A DNA stretch of 64,000 nucleotides from Nocardioides luti (GCF_014212315.1 NZ_JACKXE010000001.1:1674001-1738000); one strand, 5' to 3'; numbered from the stretch's first letter, positions 1-8,525 are shown. Numbers and translations are program-made. Notes: generated by a model not told the origin, from the letters alone.

Positions 1-1
1 G

Positions 2-301
2 ACGTACGGCGTCATGCTGCTCACCGGGCGCCCGGACCTGTTCTTCGACCGGGTCGACCAGAGCGACGGGCCCTGGAAGAAGGCCGCGACCGACCCGGCC
101 CGCTACGTCGACTACATGCTGCTGTCGACCAACACCTCCGCCGACCTGCTCAGCCGGCTCTACCCCGGCGCCGCCACCGGCTCCGACGGCCTGCTGCCCG
201 TCGTCTACCGCACCGAGCGCTACGTGCTCGTGCAGATCCCGCCCGGCTACACCTTCGGGGCGACCAGCCTCGAGGCCGACCAGACCGAGTTCTCCTCATG
301 A
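2..301 (+). CDS. C-terminal end of an unidentified protein (5' end outside window)
   Basis: The reading frame is open from the window edge and ends in a TGA that overlaps the next ATG (ATGA, 298-301), so the two genes are translationally coupled. The 99 visible residues form a soluble-looking tail with a PWKKAATDPARYVDYMLLS stretch and a closing YRTERYVLVQIPPGYTF strand. This resembles the extracytoplasmic C-terminal tail of actinobacterial multi-membrane glycosyltransferase-like proteins, where a line on a Asp-Pro-x-x-x-Val-Asp-Tyr motif precedes the end. That resemblance is from memory and weak. No membrane segment is visible in this fragment. Function is not assigned. It is the first visible gene of the operon that runs to 4881. 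Confidence 0.7.
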   Translation, partial: TYGVMLLTGRPDLFFDRVDQSDGPWKKAATDPARYVDYMLLSTNTSADLLSRLYPGAATGSDGLLPVVYRTERYVLVQIPPGYTFGATSLEADQTEFSS

Positions 302-1188
302 CCACCGATCAGCCGTCCCTCATCGCCCCGCCGCCGTCCGTCGGTGACGTGCTGACCTCGCTGACGTCCGACGCGCCGCGGATCGGCCGGGTCGACTTCT
401 CCACCCGCCTCGCCGCCGAGACCCGCGCCCGCGCGGACCGGCGCGCGGCCGAGACCCGTGAGGGCGGCCGGGCCGCCGAGCCCGGCACCCACGACCTGCT
501 CGTCGCCGACCGACCCGAGCCGGAGGTCCCCGACGAGCAGCCCACGCCCGCGCCCGAGGCGGCCGCGCCCGCACCCGAGCCGGAGGCCACCGCCGCCGAG
601 GCGGAGCCGGAGGCCGAGCCCCAGCCCGAGGCCGAGGTCGAGCCCGAGGCCGAAGCCGAGGCGGAGGCCGAGGACGCCACCCCCGCGGTGACCGAGACCC
701 CCGCGGCCCCGGAGACCCCGCAGGCACCGATCGAGGCGCCGGTCGAGGTGCCGGTCACCCTCGTGGCGGTGGAGCCGCCCCCGGCCCTGGTCGCCGAGGC
801 CGCCCCGGCGGCGCCGACCCCCGCCCGGCTCGAGGTCAACCGCGAGGCCGCCCGCGACGTGGCCGAGGTCGCCGAGGTCGCGGTCGACCGGATGCGGATC
901 GCCGAGTCCGCCGCGCTCCAGCACCTCGCCGCCCTGGAGGCCGAGGCCACCCGGCGCTGCGACCTGGTCACCGCCCAGGCCGAGCTGGACGCCGAGCTGA
1001 TCCGCCTGCACGCCCGCCGCGAGGCGCACGCGATCATCACGGCGGCCCGGATGCGCGCCGGCGAGCGCGCCCTGGACGAGGACGCCCGCGTGCTCTCGCG
1101 CGTCGGCGACGCGCTGGCCCAGGTCGCGGGCGCCACCGAGCGCGTGCTGGGCTCCTCCCCCGCGCCCGAACGGCCCGAGCCCCGATGA
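298..1188 (+). CDS. Ala/Glu/Pro-rich protein with C-terminal coiled coil, unknown function
   Basis: This 296-aa protein has no signal peptide and no membrane helix. Residues 1-60 are ordinary. Residues about 70-175 are a low-complexity spacer built of alternating Pro-Glu and Ala-Glu pairs, which is acidic and probably extended or disordered. Residues about 178-285 form a long charged helix (REAARDVAEVAEVAVDRMRI onward) that looks like a coiled coil, with Arg- and Ala-rich heptads. It begins with ATG inside the stop of the upstream gene and its own end overlaps the lipoprotein start (ATGA at 1185). The context suggests a cytoplasmic partner, perhaps a scaffold, for the secreted products of the operon. 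I do not recognise a family. The opposite strand is also open here because of the composition, but that is a shadow. Confidence 0.75.
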   Translation: MTTDQPSLIAPPPSVGDVLTSLTSDAPRIGRVDFSTRLAAETRARADRRAAETREGGRAAEPGTHDLLVADRPEPEVPDEQPTPAPEAAAPAPEPEATAAEAEPEAEPQPEAEVEPEAEAEAEAEDATPAVTETPAAPETPQAPIEAPVEVPVTLVAVEPPPALVAEAAPAAPTPARLEVNREAARDVAEVAEVAVDRMRIAESAALQHLAALEAEATRRCDLVTAQAELDAELIRLHARREAHAIITAARMRAGERALDEDARVLSRVGDALAQVAGATERVLGSSPAPERPEPR

Positions 1189-2390
1189 GCGCCGTACGCC
1201 GCTCCCGCGGCACCGCCGCCGTCGCCGTGCTCGCCGCCACGGCGCTGCTGCTCGCCGGCTGCGGGTCCGACGACAGCGGGTCGGGCGACGGGAGCAAGGC
1301 CGACGCGGTCGCGCTGACCGTCAACCCCACCGCCGGCTCCTCGGAGCTGCCGGTGCCCGAGCGGCGCTTCTTCAACGACTCCTCACCGTGGAACGCGCGC
1401 GTCGACGGCGACCGCGTCGACCGGCGCTCCGCCCGGATGATCAGCGAGGCGCGCGAGCGCGTCGGCGTGATCGAGCGCCCCGACAGCCGTGCACCGATCA
1501 TCGAGCGGCGCCAGATCGACGCCGGCCTCTACATCAACACCGAGGCGTGGACCACGCCGGTGGTGGCCGGCGGCCAGCCGACCTCGCTGATCTGCCGCCA
1601 GCTCGTGTGCGGCGACGGCCAGGACAACATGATCCTGAACATCCCCGACGACGTGGACCCCGATCCGCGGTACGACGGCTGGTTCACGGTCTTCGACACG
1701 AGCTCGTCGGTGGCCTACGACCTGTGGCGCGCCCGCCGCGAGGACGACGGCGCGATCAGCTACCACTACATGCGCAAGTGGGACCTCAACGGCCCCGGCT
1801 ACAGCGAGCCGCAGGTCGTGTCGGCCCGGGGCTCGGGGCTGCCGCTCTTCGCCGGCCTGATCCGCCCCGGCGAGCTCGAGTCGGGCGAGATCCAGCACGC
1901 CCTGGCGATCAGCGTCCCCGGACCGGCGCAGAACTACTTCGTCGCGCCGGCCTCGACCACGGACGGCAACGGCCGGAGCACCTCGCTGCCCGAGGGCGCC
2001 CGGATCCGGCTCAAGGTCGACATCGTGATGCCCAAGCCGGTCGACCCGCGCACCGGCAAGGTGATCAAGCTGACCGCCCAGCAGCAGCGGCTGGCCGACG
2101 CGATCGTCGCCTGCCTGCGCACGTACGGCGCCATCGTGGTCGGCCGCGCGGCGGTGCCCACGCTCTACGCCCAGCGCGACGTCACCAGCGGGCTGCTGCG
2201 CGGCAACGAGCTGCAGGGCCTGCGCCTCGACGACTTCGAGGTCGTCCAGATGGGCCGGCTGCACCGCTACCCGCCGGACAGCGAGGCGACCGCCGCCGAC
2301 GCCGCGCTCGCGACGCCCGCCCCGAGCAGCACGTCGACCGACGACCCGGCCACCGACCCGACCGACGGGGCGACCGGAGGCACGTCATGA
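1185..2390 (+). CDS. Secreted lipoprotein of unknown function
   Basis: This is a 401-aa protein with a lipoprotein signal peptide: RR at 5-6, a hydrophobic core and lipobox LAGC at 23-26, so Cys26 is the predicted lipidated residue. The mature domain (about 55-370) contains YDLWRARRE, a GSGLPLFAGLIRPGEL stretch, IQHALAISVPGP and PEGARIRLK. As far as I recall this pattern belongs to a family of secreted actinobacterial proteins without an assigned activity. The last 30 residues are a Thr/Asp/Pro-rich tail. The start ATG overlaps the upstream stop, and its stop overlaps the next ATG (2387-2390). It is predicted to sit on the outer face of the membrane together with the lipoprotein encoded next to it. 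Confidence 0.8.
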   Translation: MSAVRRSRGTAAVAVLAATALLLAGCGSDDSGSGDGSKADAVALTVNPTAGSSELPVPERRFFNDSSPWNARVDGDRVDRRSARMISEARERVGVIERPDSRAPIIERRQIDAGLYINTEAWTTPVVAGGQPTSLICRQLVCGDGQDNMILNIPDDVDPDPRYDGWFTVFDTSSSVAYDLWRARREDDGAISYHYMRKWDLNGPGYSEPQVVSARGSGLPLFAGLIRPGELESGEIQHALAISVPGPAQNYFVAPASTTDGNGRSTSLPEGARIRLKVDIVMPKPVDPRTGKVIKLTAQQQRLADAIVACLRTYGAIVVGRAAVPTLYAQRDVTSGLLRGNELQGLRLDDFEVVQMGRLHRYPPDSEATAADAALATPAPSSTSTDDPATDPTDGATGGTS

Positions 2391-3811
2391 GGCGGCCCCG
2401 GGCCGCGGCGGGCGTGCTCCTCGCGGTGCTGCTCGTCCTCACCGGCTGCAGCACCCAGGGCCAGGACGCGACCGACGTCGTGAGCGACCAGCAGGCGCGC
2501 GCCTACCAGCGCGAGGTCTCCGAGAAGGAGCGGCTCGCGAAGGCGGAGGCGGACCTGCCCTCGCGACCCTCGGGCGTCGTCGACGTCGACGGGTCGACCC
2601 GGGGCTCGCTCACCACGGACGAGGCCAACCGCTACGAGGCGACCGGCACGAGCACCGCGGTCAACGTCGCGAACAACGGCGAGGACCAGGCCTTCCAGGA
2701 GCTCTGCGCGGGCCGCGTCGACCTCGTCGACTCCGCCCGGCCGATCAGCCGCGCTGAGTGGGACGCCTGCCGCAGCGTCGGCCTCGACGTCGTCCAGTTC
2801 CAGATCGCCGCCGAGGCGATCGTGGTCGCGATCAAGTCCGAGACCGACGTCGGCGGCGACTGCCTGACGATGGACCAGGTCCGCGACATCTACCGCGCCG
2901 GCTCACCGGTGGTGAACTGGGGCCAGGTCGGCCTCGACGACGTCCCGCTCCGCGTGGGTGGGCCCAACCAGGACAACAACGCCTTCGGCTTCTTCGGCCG
3001 CTACGTCCTCGACGCACCCCAGCCGTCGCTGACCAACCTGCGCTCGGACTACTCGTCGTTCGAGAACGACGAGGGCGCCCGGCGCTTCGTCGTCGGCAGC
3101 AAGCACGACGCCCGCGTCGCGAGCCGCTTCGTCGACATGGCCCGCCGGCGCAGCCAGGCCCAGCAGGCCCTGACCGGCGCCCGCGACGAGCTGGCCTCGG
3201 CCAACGAGGAGCTCGCCGCCGCCCGGGCCGAGCGCGCCAAGGGCATCCGCGACAAGCGCAGCAGGGCCGACCAGGCCAAGGACATCGCCCGGGTCGACGC
3301 CGCCGTCGAGCGTCGCCGCGCCGCCCGCGCCCGGGTCGACCGCCTCCACGACCGCTACCGCGTCTGGGTGGACCGGGTGAAGCGGACCGAGGACGCCCGC
3401 AAGCTCGTCGCGACCTACCGGGGCCACGTGGCCTACTTCCGCTTCAGCTACTACGAGCTGTTCGAGGACCAGCTGCGCCCCTTCGAGATCACCCGCCCGG
3501 ACGGTCAGCGCAACTGCATCTTCCCGAGCCAGAGCACGATCACCAGCGGGGAGTACCCCCTCTCCCGGCAGCTGCTCATCACCACGACGACGCGCTCGCT
3601 CGGTCGCCGCGAGGTCAGCGACTTCCTCAAGCACTACCTCGCCCGCGCGCAGGACGCAGCCGTCGCCGCCCGCCTGGTGCCGCTCCCGGACCAGACCGTG
3701 CTCGTGCAGCGGGCCTGGCTCACCGGCGACTCCTCGCCGCTGCTGGTCACGCCCGACGACCAGGCCGACAGCCCCGGCTCGCCGACCGCGAGCGAGAAGC
3801 CGGCGCGATGA
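2387..3811 (+). CDS. PstS-like substrate-binding lipoprotein with coiled-coil insertion
   Basis: This 474-aa protein has a lipobox LTGC at 18-21. Residues about 85-235 look like the first lobe of a phosphate-type periplasmic binding protein: TGTSTAVNVANNGEDQAF, CAGRVDLVDSARPISRAE and a later GPNQDNNAFGFFGRYVL. Residues about 241-340 are an Arg/Ala/Glu-rich helical segment with coiled-coil character. The fold then resumes with YFRFSYYELFEDQLRPFEI and ends near residue 450, followed by a Ser/Pro tail. Ordinary PstS proteins of about 370 aa lack this arm. There are no pstCAB genes around it, so a role in phosphate import is not supported; a docking or signalling role fits the context better. The ATG at 2387 is chosen because it overlaps the upstream stop and starts a good signal peptide. 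An in-frame extension upstream is only a shadow. Confidence 0.75.
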   Translation: MRRPRAAAGVLLAVLLVLTGCSTQGQDATDVVSDQQARAYQREVSEKERLAKAEADLPSRPSGVVDVDGSTRGSLTTDEANRYEATGTSTAVNVANNGEDQAFQELCAGRVDLVDSARPISRAEWDACRSVGLDVVQFQIAAEAIVVAIKSETDVGGDCLTMDQVRDIYRAGSPVVNWGQVGLDDVPLRVGGPNQDNNAFGFFGRYVLDAPQPSLTNLRSDYSSFENDEGARRFVVGSKHDARVASRFVDMARRRSQAQQALTGARDELASANEELAAARAERAKGIRDKRSRADQAKDIARVDAAVERRRAARARVDRLHDRYRVWVDRVKRTEDARKLVATYRGHVAYFRFSYYELFEDQLRPFEITRPDGQRNCIFPSQSTITSGEYPLSRQLLITTTTRSLGRREVSDFLKHYLARAQDAAVAARLVPLPDQTVLVQRAWLTGDSSPLLVTPDDQADSPGSPTASEKPAR

Positions 3812-4881
3812 CCGGGCGGACGGTCGCCCGGCTGGTGGCCCTGGTCGTGGCGCTCACGACCCTGGCCGCCGCGACCCTCGCTGCCCCGGCCCAGGGCACC
3901 ACCGAGCCGCGCACCCCCGGGCTCCGCAAGGCCACCGGTCCCGCACCCACGGTCACCGCCCCCCGGGCCGACACCACCCGGGTGCGGACCGTGCGCGTGA
4001 AGTGGCACGGCGACGACCGGCGGCCCCGCTACGTCAAGGCCACCGACGTCCCCGGCATCGGCACCCTCCAGCTCGTCTGCCGCCCGGACACCACGCTCGT
4101 GCGCCTCTACGCCCACGAGCGCGGCGCCGAGACCCAGATGTGGATGTCGAAGTTCGAGGTGAAGAACCAGCGCAACGTGGTCGCCGTGAAGACCGCCCGC
4201 ATCTACCGCTACGCCACCGCCGCCGACGACGGCACCGGCGGCACGGGGCGGGCCGCCCACGAGGGCCTCAACCAGCGAACCCCGGTCGAGAACTACTCCT
4301 CCGGCTACGCCCGCGGCCTGATCAGCCAGCGTCCCGGGCGCAACCGACCGGCCGGCGACGCCGTGCTCACGCCCGCCACGTCCTTCACGCTGGAGTGGTA
4401 CTGGAACGGCTTCGACCACCCGCCGGCGTACCGCTTCTGCCAGATGAAGATGGTTCTGACGACCGTGCTCGACGAGCCGCTCGGCATCGACTGGCACGGC
4501 GACACGGACGCCGACGGGCGGACGGTGCGGACGGCCGCCGTCGCCGGGCTGGGCGACCTGACGCTCACCTGCGAGACCGGCCGGGACGGGACCCGGACGG
4601 TGGGCCTGGTGCCGACCTCCGACGACCCGGACGCCTCGGTCTGGGTCGAGTACGTCACCGGGGAGGGCGCGGTCGAGGACCACGTCGAGGCGTGGGAGCT
4701 GGACCGCGACCCGATCACCGGGGAGATCGGTCCGCTGGAGCTGCCGCGCAACGGCATGATGCGGGTCTTCTACACGGTCGACGACACGACCCGGGCGTTC
4801 CTGCTGTCGTCGTACCTGCTCACGAACAACACGAAGAAGCCCGAGCTCAACGTGTGCGAGGTCGCTGCCGGGCGGATCTGA
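3808..4881 (+). CDS. Secreted protein with two copies of a Cys-containing domain
   Basis: This 357-aa protein has a signal peptide (hydrophobic 8-27, probable cleavage near APAQG at 26-30). The mature part is a tandem duplication. Copy A (about 64-215) has VKWHGDD, PGIGTLQLVC and RFCQM. Copy B (about 227-352) has IDWHGDT, AGLGDLTLTC and NVCEV. Each copy keeps two Cys (91 and 211; 255 and 350), which would suit one disulfide per domain outside the cell. The start ATG overlaps the stop of the PstS-like gene. The 3' end overlaps the convergent Nudix gene by 35 bp. No known family is recognised. It is the last gene of the operon. Confidence 0.75.
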   Translation: MTGRTVARLVALVVALTTLAAATLAAPAQGTTEPRTPGLRKATGPAPTVTAPRADTTRVRTVRVKWHGDDRRPRYVKATDVPGIGTLQLVCRPDTTLVRLYAHERGAETQMWMSKFEVKNQRNVVAVKTARIYRYATAADDGTGGTGRAAHEGLNQRTPVENYSSGYARGLISQRPGRNRPAGDAVLTPATSFTLEWYWNGFDHPPAYRFCQMKMVLTTVLDEPLGIDWHGDTDADGRTVRTAAVAGLGDLTLTCETGRDGTRTVGLVPTSDDPDASVWVEYVTGEGAVEDHVEAWELDRDPITGEIGPLELPRNGMMRVFYTVDDTTRAFLLSSYLLTNNTKKPELNVCEVAAGRI

Positions 4882-5758
4882 CCGCCAGCGCGTGCGTGAC
4901 CAGGTCCAGCACCGGGCGCCCGGCCGAGCCGACCTCGGCCAGCGGGACCCAGGCCACGGCGTCCGTGGTCCCGTCGGTCTCGGCCACGACCGGCTCGGCA
5001 CCGTCCGGCACCGTCGCCTCGAAGATCAGGTGCACGCCGTGGAAGTCCTCGTCGCGCCCCGACGGGGCGGTCCCGCCGAAGTGCAGGTCGTGCACGTCCA
5101 GCAGGTCGCCCACCTCGCAGGCGATCCCGCACTCCTCCGCGACCTCGCGCTCGAGCGCGACCCGCGGCGGCTCGCCGTGGTCGATCCCGCCGCCGGGCAG
5201 CGTCCAGCTGCCGGAGTGGAAGCCGCGCGGCGAGATCCGGGTGAGCAGGAGGTGCTCGTCGCGCACCACCAGCGCGTACGCCGCCAGCCGCTGGTGCCGC
5301 GCCGGGCGGTGGTCCCGCAGCGACTCCAGCACGAGCGGCGCCACGGGGACGGTCCCGTCCAGGACGCTCGCCACCGGGACCCAGGCCGCCTCGGCGGTCG
5401 ACCCGTCGACCTCGACGACGCGCGGCTCCGGCGCGTCCACGGGCACCCACCCGTCGTACACGATCCGCAGGGCGTGGGCGTCGACCCGCCGTCCGTCGCG
5501 CCAGGCGCCGGGCAGGTGGGCGCTGTAGACCCGCGCCTCCGGGCCGACCATGGCGTCGAGCCCGGTCTCCTCGTGGATCTCGCGCACCACGGCGTCGCGC
5601 GGGTCCTCGCCGTGGTCGAGGCCGCCGCCGGGCAGCGTCCAGAGCTCGTCCCGGGTGACCCGCTCCGAGAGCCGGCTCAGCAGGATCCGGTCGTCGCGCA
5701 GGATCACGGCGTACGCGCCGACGCGCTGCCGCTGCGGAAGAGTGCCCATCGCAGCCAC
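4847..5758 (-). CDS. Tandem-domain Nudix hydrolase
   Basis: This 303-aa protein consists of two complete Nudix domains. Domain 1 (about 12-140) has a box with Gly45, Glu51, Arg59-Glu60, Glu63-Glu64 and Gly66. Domain 2 (about 157-290) has Gly190, Glu196, Arg204-Glu205, Glu208-Glu209 and Gly211. Both fit GX5EX7REUXEEXGU, so both could bind Mg2+ and hydrolyse a nucleoside-diphosphate-linked substrate. A single-domain Nudix enzyme is about 150 aa, so this is a fusion or internal duplication. ATG at 5758 is taken; the in-frame ATG at 5749 is an alternative. The acyltransferase gene ends 1 bp upstream. The substrate cannot be told from sequence. Confidence 0.9.
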   Translation of the reverse strand: MAAMGTLPQRQRVGAYAVILRDDRILLSRLSERVTRDELWTLPGGGLDHGEDPRDAVVREIHEETGLDAMVGPEARVYSAHLPGAWRDGRRVDAHALRIVYDGWVPVDAPEPRVVEVDGSTAEAAWVPVASVLDGTVPVAPLVLESLRDHRPARHQRLAAYALVVRDEHLLLTRISPRGFHSGSWTLPGGGIDHGEPPRVALEREVAEECGIACEVGDLLDVHDLHFGGTAPSGRDEDFHGVHLIFEATVPDGAEPVVAETDGTTDAVAWVPLAEVGSAGRPVLDLVTHALAVRSARQRPRTR

Positions 5759-5759
5759 C

Positions 5760-6536
5760 CTACGGCTCGAGCGGCCCCCACGCGGGGGGTACGGCGGAGC
5801 GCGGCACGCTGTCGTAGGGCAGGGCGGTCGCGCGGTCCGGGGCGTGCCCGCCGAGGTGGGCGGGGTACCACGGCGCGTGCTCGCCGGTCGCGGGCCGGTG
5901 CACGGGCAGGCGCTGGACCTCCTCGAGCATGTCGGTGAGCGTGGCGCCCAGCCGCACCGTGGCGTCGGTGAGGTCCTGCACCGGCGGGAGCGCGGGGCCG
6001 AAGCGGACGTCGACCGTGCGACCGCGCGCGAAGCTCGGCCGGGGCTTGCGGCCGTCGACGGGGATGCCCACCGAGGCGATCCGCTGGCCGCCCCAGACCA
6101 CCACCGGGATGACCGGCACGCCGGTCTCGCGGGAGAGCGCCGCGAGGCCGCGCATCATCGAGCGGACCGTGTAGGAGTAGGAGATCCCGGCCTCGGGGAA
6201 GCCGCAGACGGCCTCGCCCTCGGCGAGCAGCGCGCGGGCGCGGAGGTACGCCGCCGCCGGGGCCTCGCGGTCCACGGGGATGTGCCGCATCCCGTCCATG
6301 GCGCGCTGCAGGACGGGCACGTGCCAGATGTCGTGGCGGCACATGAAGCGGATCCGCCGCTCGCGGCTCAGGCCGGCCTTCCCGATGAACAGGAAGTCCG
6401 GGTAGGAGTTGTGCACGCTCGCCAGCAGGGCCGGCCCGCTGGTGGGGAGGTGCTCCTCGCCGCGCCAGCGCGTCGTGAGGTCCAGCCCCCACATGGCCGT
6501 GCGACCGGCCCGGATCGTGGCGTCGTACCAGTCCAT
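5760..6536 (-). CDS. PlsC-type 1-acylglycerol-3-phosphate acyltransferase family protein
   Basis: This 258-aa protein transfers acyl chains to a lysophospholipid or related acceptor at the membrane, by family. The catalytic H(X4)D motif is HNSYPD at 42-47, and the second motif is FPEAG at 113-117, a variant of the usual FPEGT. An RxIPVDR-like motif lies at about 84-90 (RHIPVDR). The ATG at 6536 overlaps the stop of the upstream flavoprotein gene by one base (TGATG), which fixes this start against a longer in-frame reading. Coupling to an isoprenoid-reductase-like gene suggests a shared role in membrane lipid or quinone metabolism. The acceptor is unknown. Confidence 0.85.
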   Translation of the reverse strand: MDWYDATIRAGRTAMWGLDLTTRWRGEEHLPTSGPALLASVHNSYPDFLFIGKAGLSRERRIRFMCRHDIWHVPVLQRAMDGMRHIPVDREAPAAAYLRARALLAEGEAVCGFPEAGISYSYTVRSMMRGLAALSRETGVPVIPVVVWGGQRIASVGIPVDGRKPRPSFARGRTVDVRFGPALPPVQDLTDATVRLGATLTDMLEEVQRLPVHRPATGEHAPWYPAHLGGHAPDRATALPYDSVPRSAVPPAWGPLEP

Positions 6537-7786
6537 CAGGCGAAGGGCGGCCGGGCGTCGCGCGCCAGGGACCGGCGACCGGCCCAGCGCCACACGCGCG
6601 CCGAGCGGTCGCGGTCCTCGTCGGTGACCAGGTTGCCCATCCACCGCAGCGCCAGCGTCATCAGCCAGTCCGAGCGCATGCCCGCGGGGCCGAACGTCGG
6701 GAGCACCTTGGGCACCGTGACGAGGCCGGCGAGGCGGCGGGCGATCGAGAACGACTCGCCGTAGTGCTCACGGAGCTGCGCGGGCCAGGCACCTGACAGG
6801 TCGTCGTGGGCGGCCATCACGTCGACCACCATCCGGCCCGACTCGAGGCCGTAGTCGATGCCCTCGCCGTTGAGCGGGTTGACGCACGCGGCGGCGTCGC
6901 CGATCAGCGCCCAGTTGGGGCCGGCGACGTGGGAGACCGCGCCGCCCATCGGCAGCAGCGCCGAGGTGGGCGCGCGCAGCTCGCCGTGCAGGTCGAACTC
7001 GTCGCGGCGCTGGTCGGCGTAGAACGACATCAGCGGCTTGATGGCGATGTTCGCGGGCCGCTTGGCGGTCGCGAGGGTGCCGACGCCGACGTTCACCTCG
7101 CCGGTGCCGAGCGGGAAGATCCAGCCGTAGCCGCTGAGGATCTCGTCGTCCTCACCGCGCAGTTCCAGGTGCGAGCTGATCCACGGGTCGTCAGACATCC
7201 CCGAGGTGACGTACGACCGGCCGGCGACGCCGTAGACGGTGTCGCGGTGCCACTCGCGGCCCAGCAGCTTGCCCAGCGGGGAGCGGACGCCGTCGGCGAC
7301 GACGAGCCGTTTGCACGCGATCTCGTAGTGCGCCTTGCCGGCCACCGCGGCCCGCTCGAAGACGACGGCCGCGACCCGGCCGCCCTCCATCCGCACGTCC
7401 ACCGCACGGATCCCGTCGACGGCGGTCGCGCCGGACTTGATGGCGGTCGTGCGCAGGTGGTCGTCCAGCTCCGTGCGGGCGACCGCCGAGCCCCACGCCG
7501 GCAGCGAGCCGCCCGGCCAGGGCAGCAGCAGCGTCTGGCCGAAGCCGTGCGCGCGCAGCCCCTGGTTGACCGTGTGGGCGCGCAGCCAGTCCTCGAGGCC
7601 GAGCTTCTGCAGCTCCCCGATGGCGCGCGGCGTCAGGCCGTCCCCGCACGTCTTGTCGCGCGGGAAGACCGCCGCGTCCGCGAGCACGACGTCGAGGCCG
7701 GCGCGGGCCGCCCACGCGGCGGCGGCCGATCCGGCCGGACCGGCGCCGACGACGAGGACGTCGGTCTGGGCGGGAGGGGTGCTCAC
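6536..7786 (-). CDS. Geranylgeranyl reductase family FAD-dependent oxidoreductase (menaquinone reductase-like)
   Basis: This 416-aa flavoprotein has an N-terminal FAD-binding VVGAGPAGSAAAAW, a KTCGDGLTPRA segment near residue 45, the family motif YGWIFP in the middle, and a C-terminal second FAD motif GDAAACVNPLNGEGIDYGL. Relatives saturate isoprenoid double bonds; the mycobacterial relative MenJ (Rv0561c) reduces one isoprene unit of menaquinone. A menaquinone role is the most likely one here but is inferred from family, since no men genes are in the window. The start is GTG at 7786. It is the first gene of a two-gene unit with the acyltransferase. Confidence 0.88.
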   Translation of the reverse strand: MSTPPAQTDVLVVGAGPAGSAAAAWAARAGLDVVLADAAVFPRDKTCGDGLTPRAIGELQKLGLEDWLRAHTVNQGLRAHGFGQTLLLPWPGGSLPAWGSAVARTELDDHLRTTAIKSGATAVDGIRAVDVRMEGGRVAAVVFERAAVAGKAHYEIACKRLVVADGVRSPLGKLLGREWHRDTVYGVAGRSYVTSGMSDDPWISSHLELRGEDDEILSGYGWIFPLGTGEVNVGVGTLATAKRPANIAIKPLMSFYADQRRDEFDLHGELRAPTSALLPMGGAVSHVAGPNWALIGDAAACVNPLNGEGIDYGLESGRMVVDVMAAHDDLSGAWPAQLREHYGESFSIARRLAGLVTVPKVLPTFGPAGMRSDWLMTLALRWMGNLVTDEDRDRSARVWRWAGRRSLARDARPPFA

Positions 7787-7838
7787 GCCCCGATTCTCTC
7801 AGGACGACCCAGCCGCCGCGCAGCGACCCGGCTGCCGG

Positions 7839-8363
7839 CTAGCGGTGGTGGAACGGCCGGTGCGCGATGAGGTGGACGTCGGCGTTCCGGCAGCCGGTCG
7901 TGCGGTGCTTCACGAACTGCGACGCGGTCGCGTTCGGCACGTACACCCGGAAGCCGTCCACCGCCGTGGGCCGGCACTTCCGCTTCGGGTAGACGCCGGC
8001 CACGGTCTCGTCGACCCGGCTCGCCGCCTTCTCGCCCGGCTCCAGGACGAACGTCGTGACCTTGCCGCCGTCCCGGTCCGCCGCGGCCCCCACCTGGGTG
8101 CCGTCACCACCCCCGACGTACGACAGCCCGCCGTACCCACCCGTCGAGCAGGCGTGGTCCGACACGTTCGTCAGCACGATCCGCCCGTAGCGGTGGCTCA
8201 TCGCGGCGTCCGCCGCGCGGTAGCCCACCTCCAGGTCGGCGTTGCCGCACGCCGGCGTCACCGAGTCCCCTGCCGCCCCGGCCGACCCCGCCGGCACCAC
8301 CAGCGCCCCCACCGCCAGCACCCCGACCCCGGCCGCTCCCAGGGCACGCATCACGTTCTTCAT
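7839..8363 (-). CDS. Secreted DUF4232-like protein
   Basis: This 174-aa protein has a clear signal peptide (KNVMRALG, a hydrophobic stretch, then AGSAGAA near residue 30). The mature part has a beta-rich pattern with RIVLTNVSDHACSTGGYGG and a C-terminal FRVYVPNATAS, typical of DUF4232-like secreted actinobacterial proteins. Four Cys (PACGN, HACST, KRKCR, TGCRN) could form two disulfides. ATG at 8363 is chosen because GAGGAG lies just upstream and it opens the signal peptide; the frame is open further upstream without support. Function is unknown. It appears monocistronic. Confidence 0.8.
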   Translation of the reverse strand: MKNVMRALGAAGVGVLAVGALVVPAGSAGAAGDSVTPACGNADLEVGYRAADAAMSHRYGRIVLTNVSDHACSTGGYGGLSYVGGGDGTQVGAAADRDGGKVTTFVLEPGEKAASRVDETVAGVYPKRKCRPTAVDGFRVYVPNATASQFVKHRTTGCRNADVHLIAHRPFHHR

Positions 8364-8525
8364 CGGATCCTCCTCACGAGGGGGCGTCCGTCGCCCCACC
8401 ACTGGGACGGCTCCCACGAGCCCGGAGTTGCCGATCCGGGCCTGAGAAGTCCCTGAACGAACGCCGCGGTCGCGGCGGCTGCAGGGGTCCCGGTGGGCGG
8501 CTGTTCCTCGGTGGGCTGCGGGGGC

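Noticed and set aside
2387..3811. Phosphate ABC transporter component
   Set aside because: No permease or ATPase gene in the operon and the fold carries an added coiled coil.
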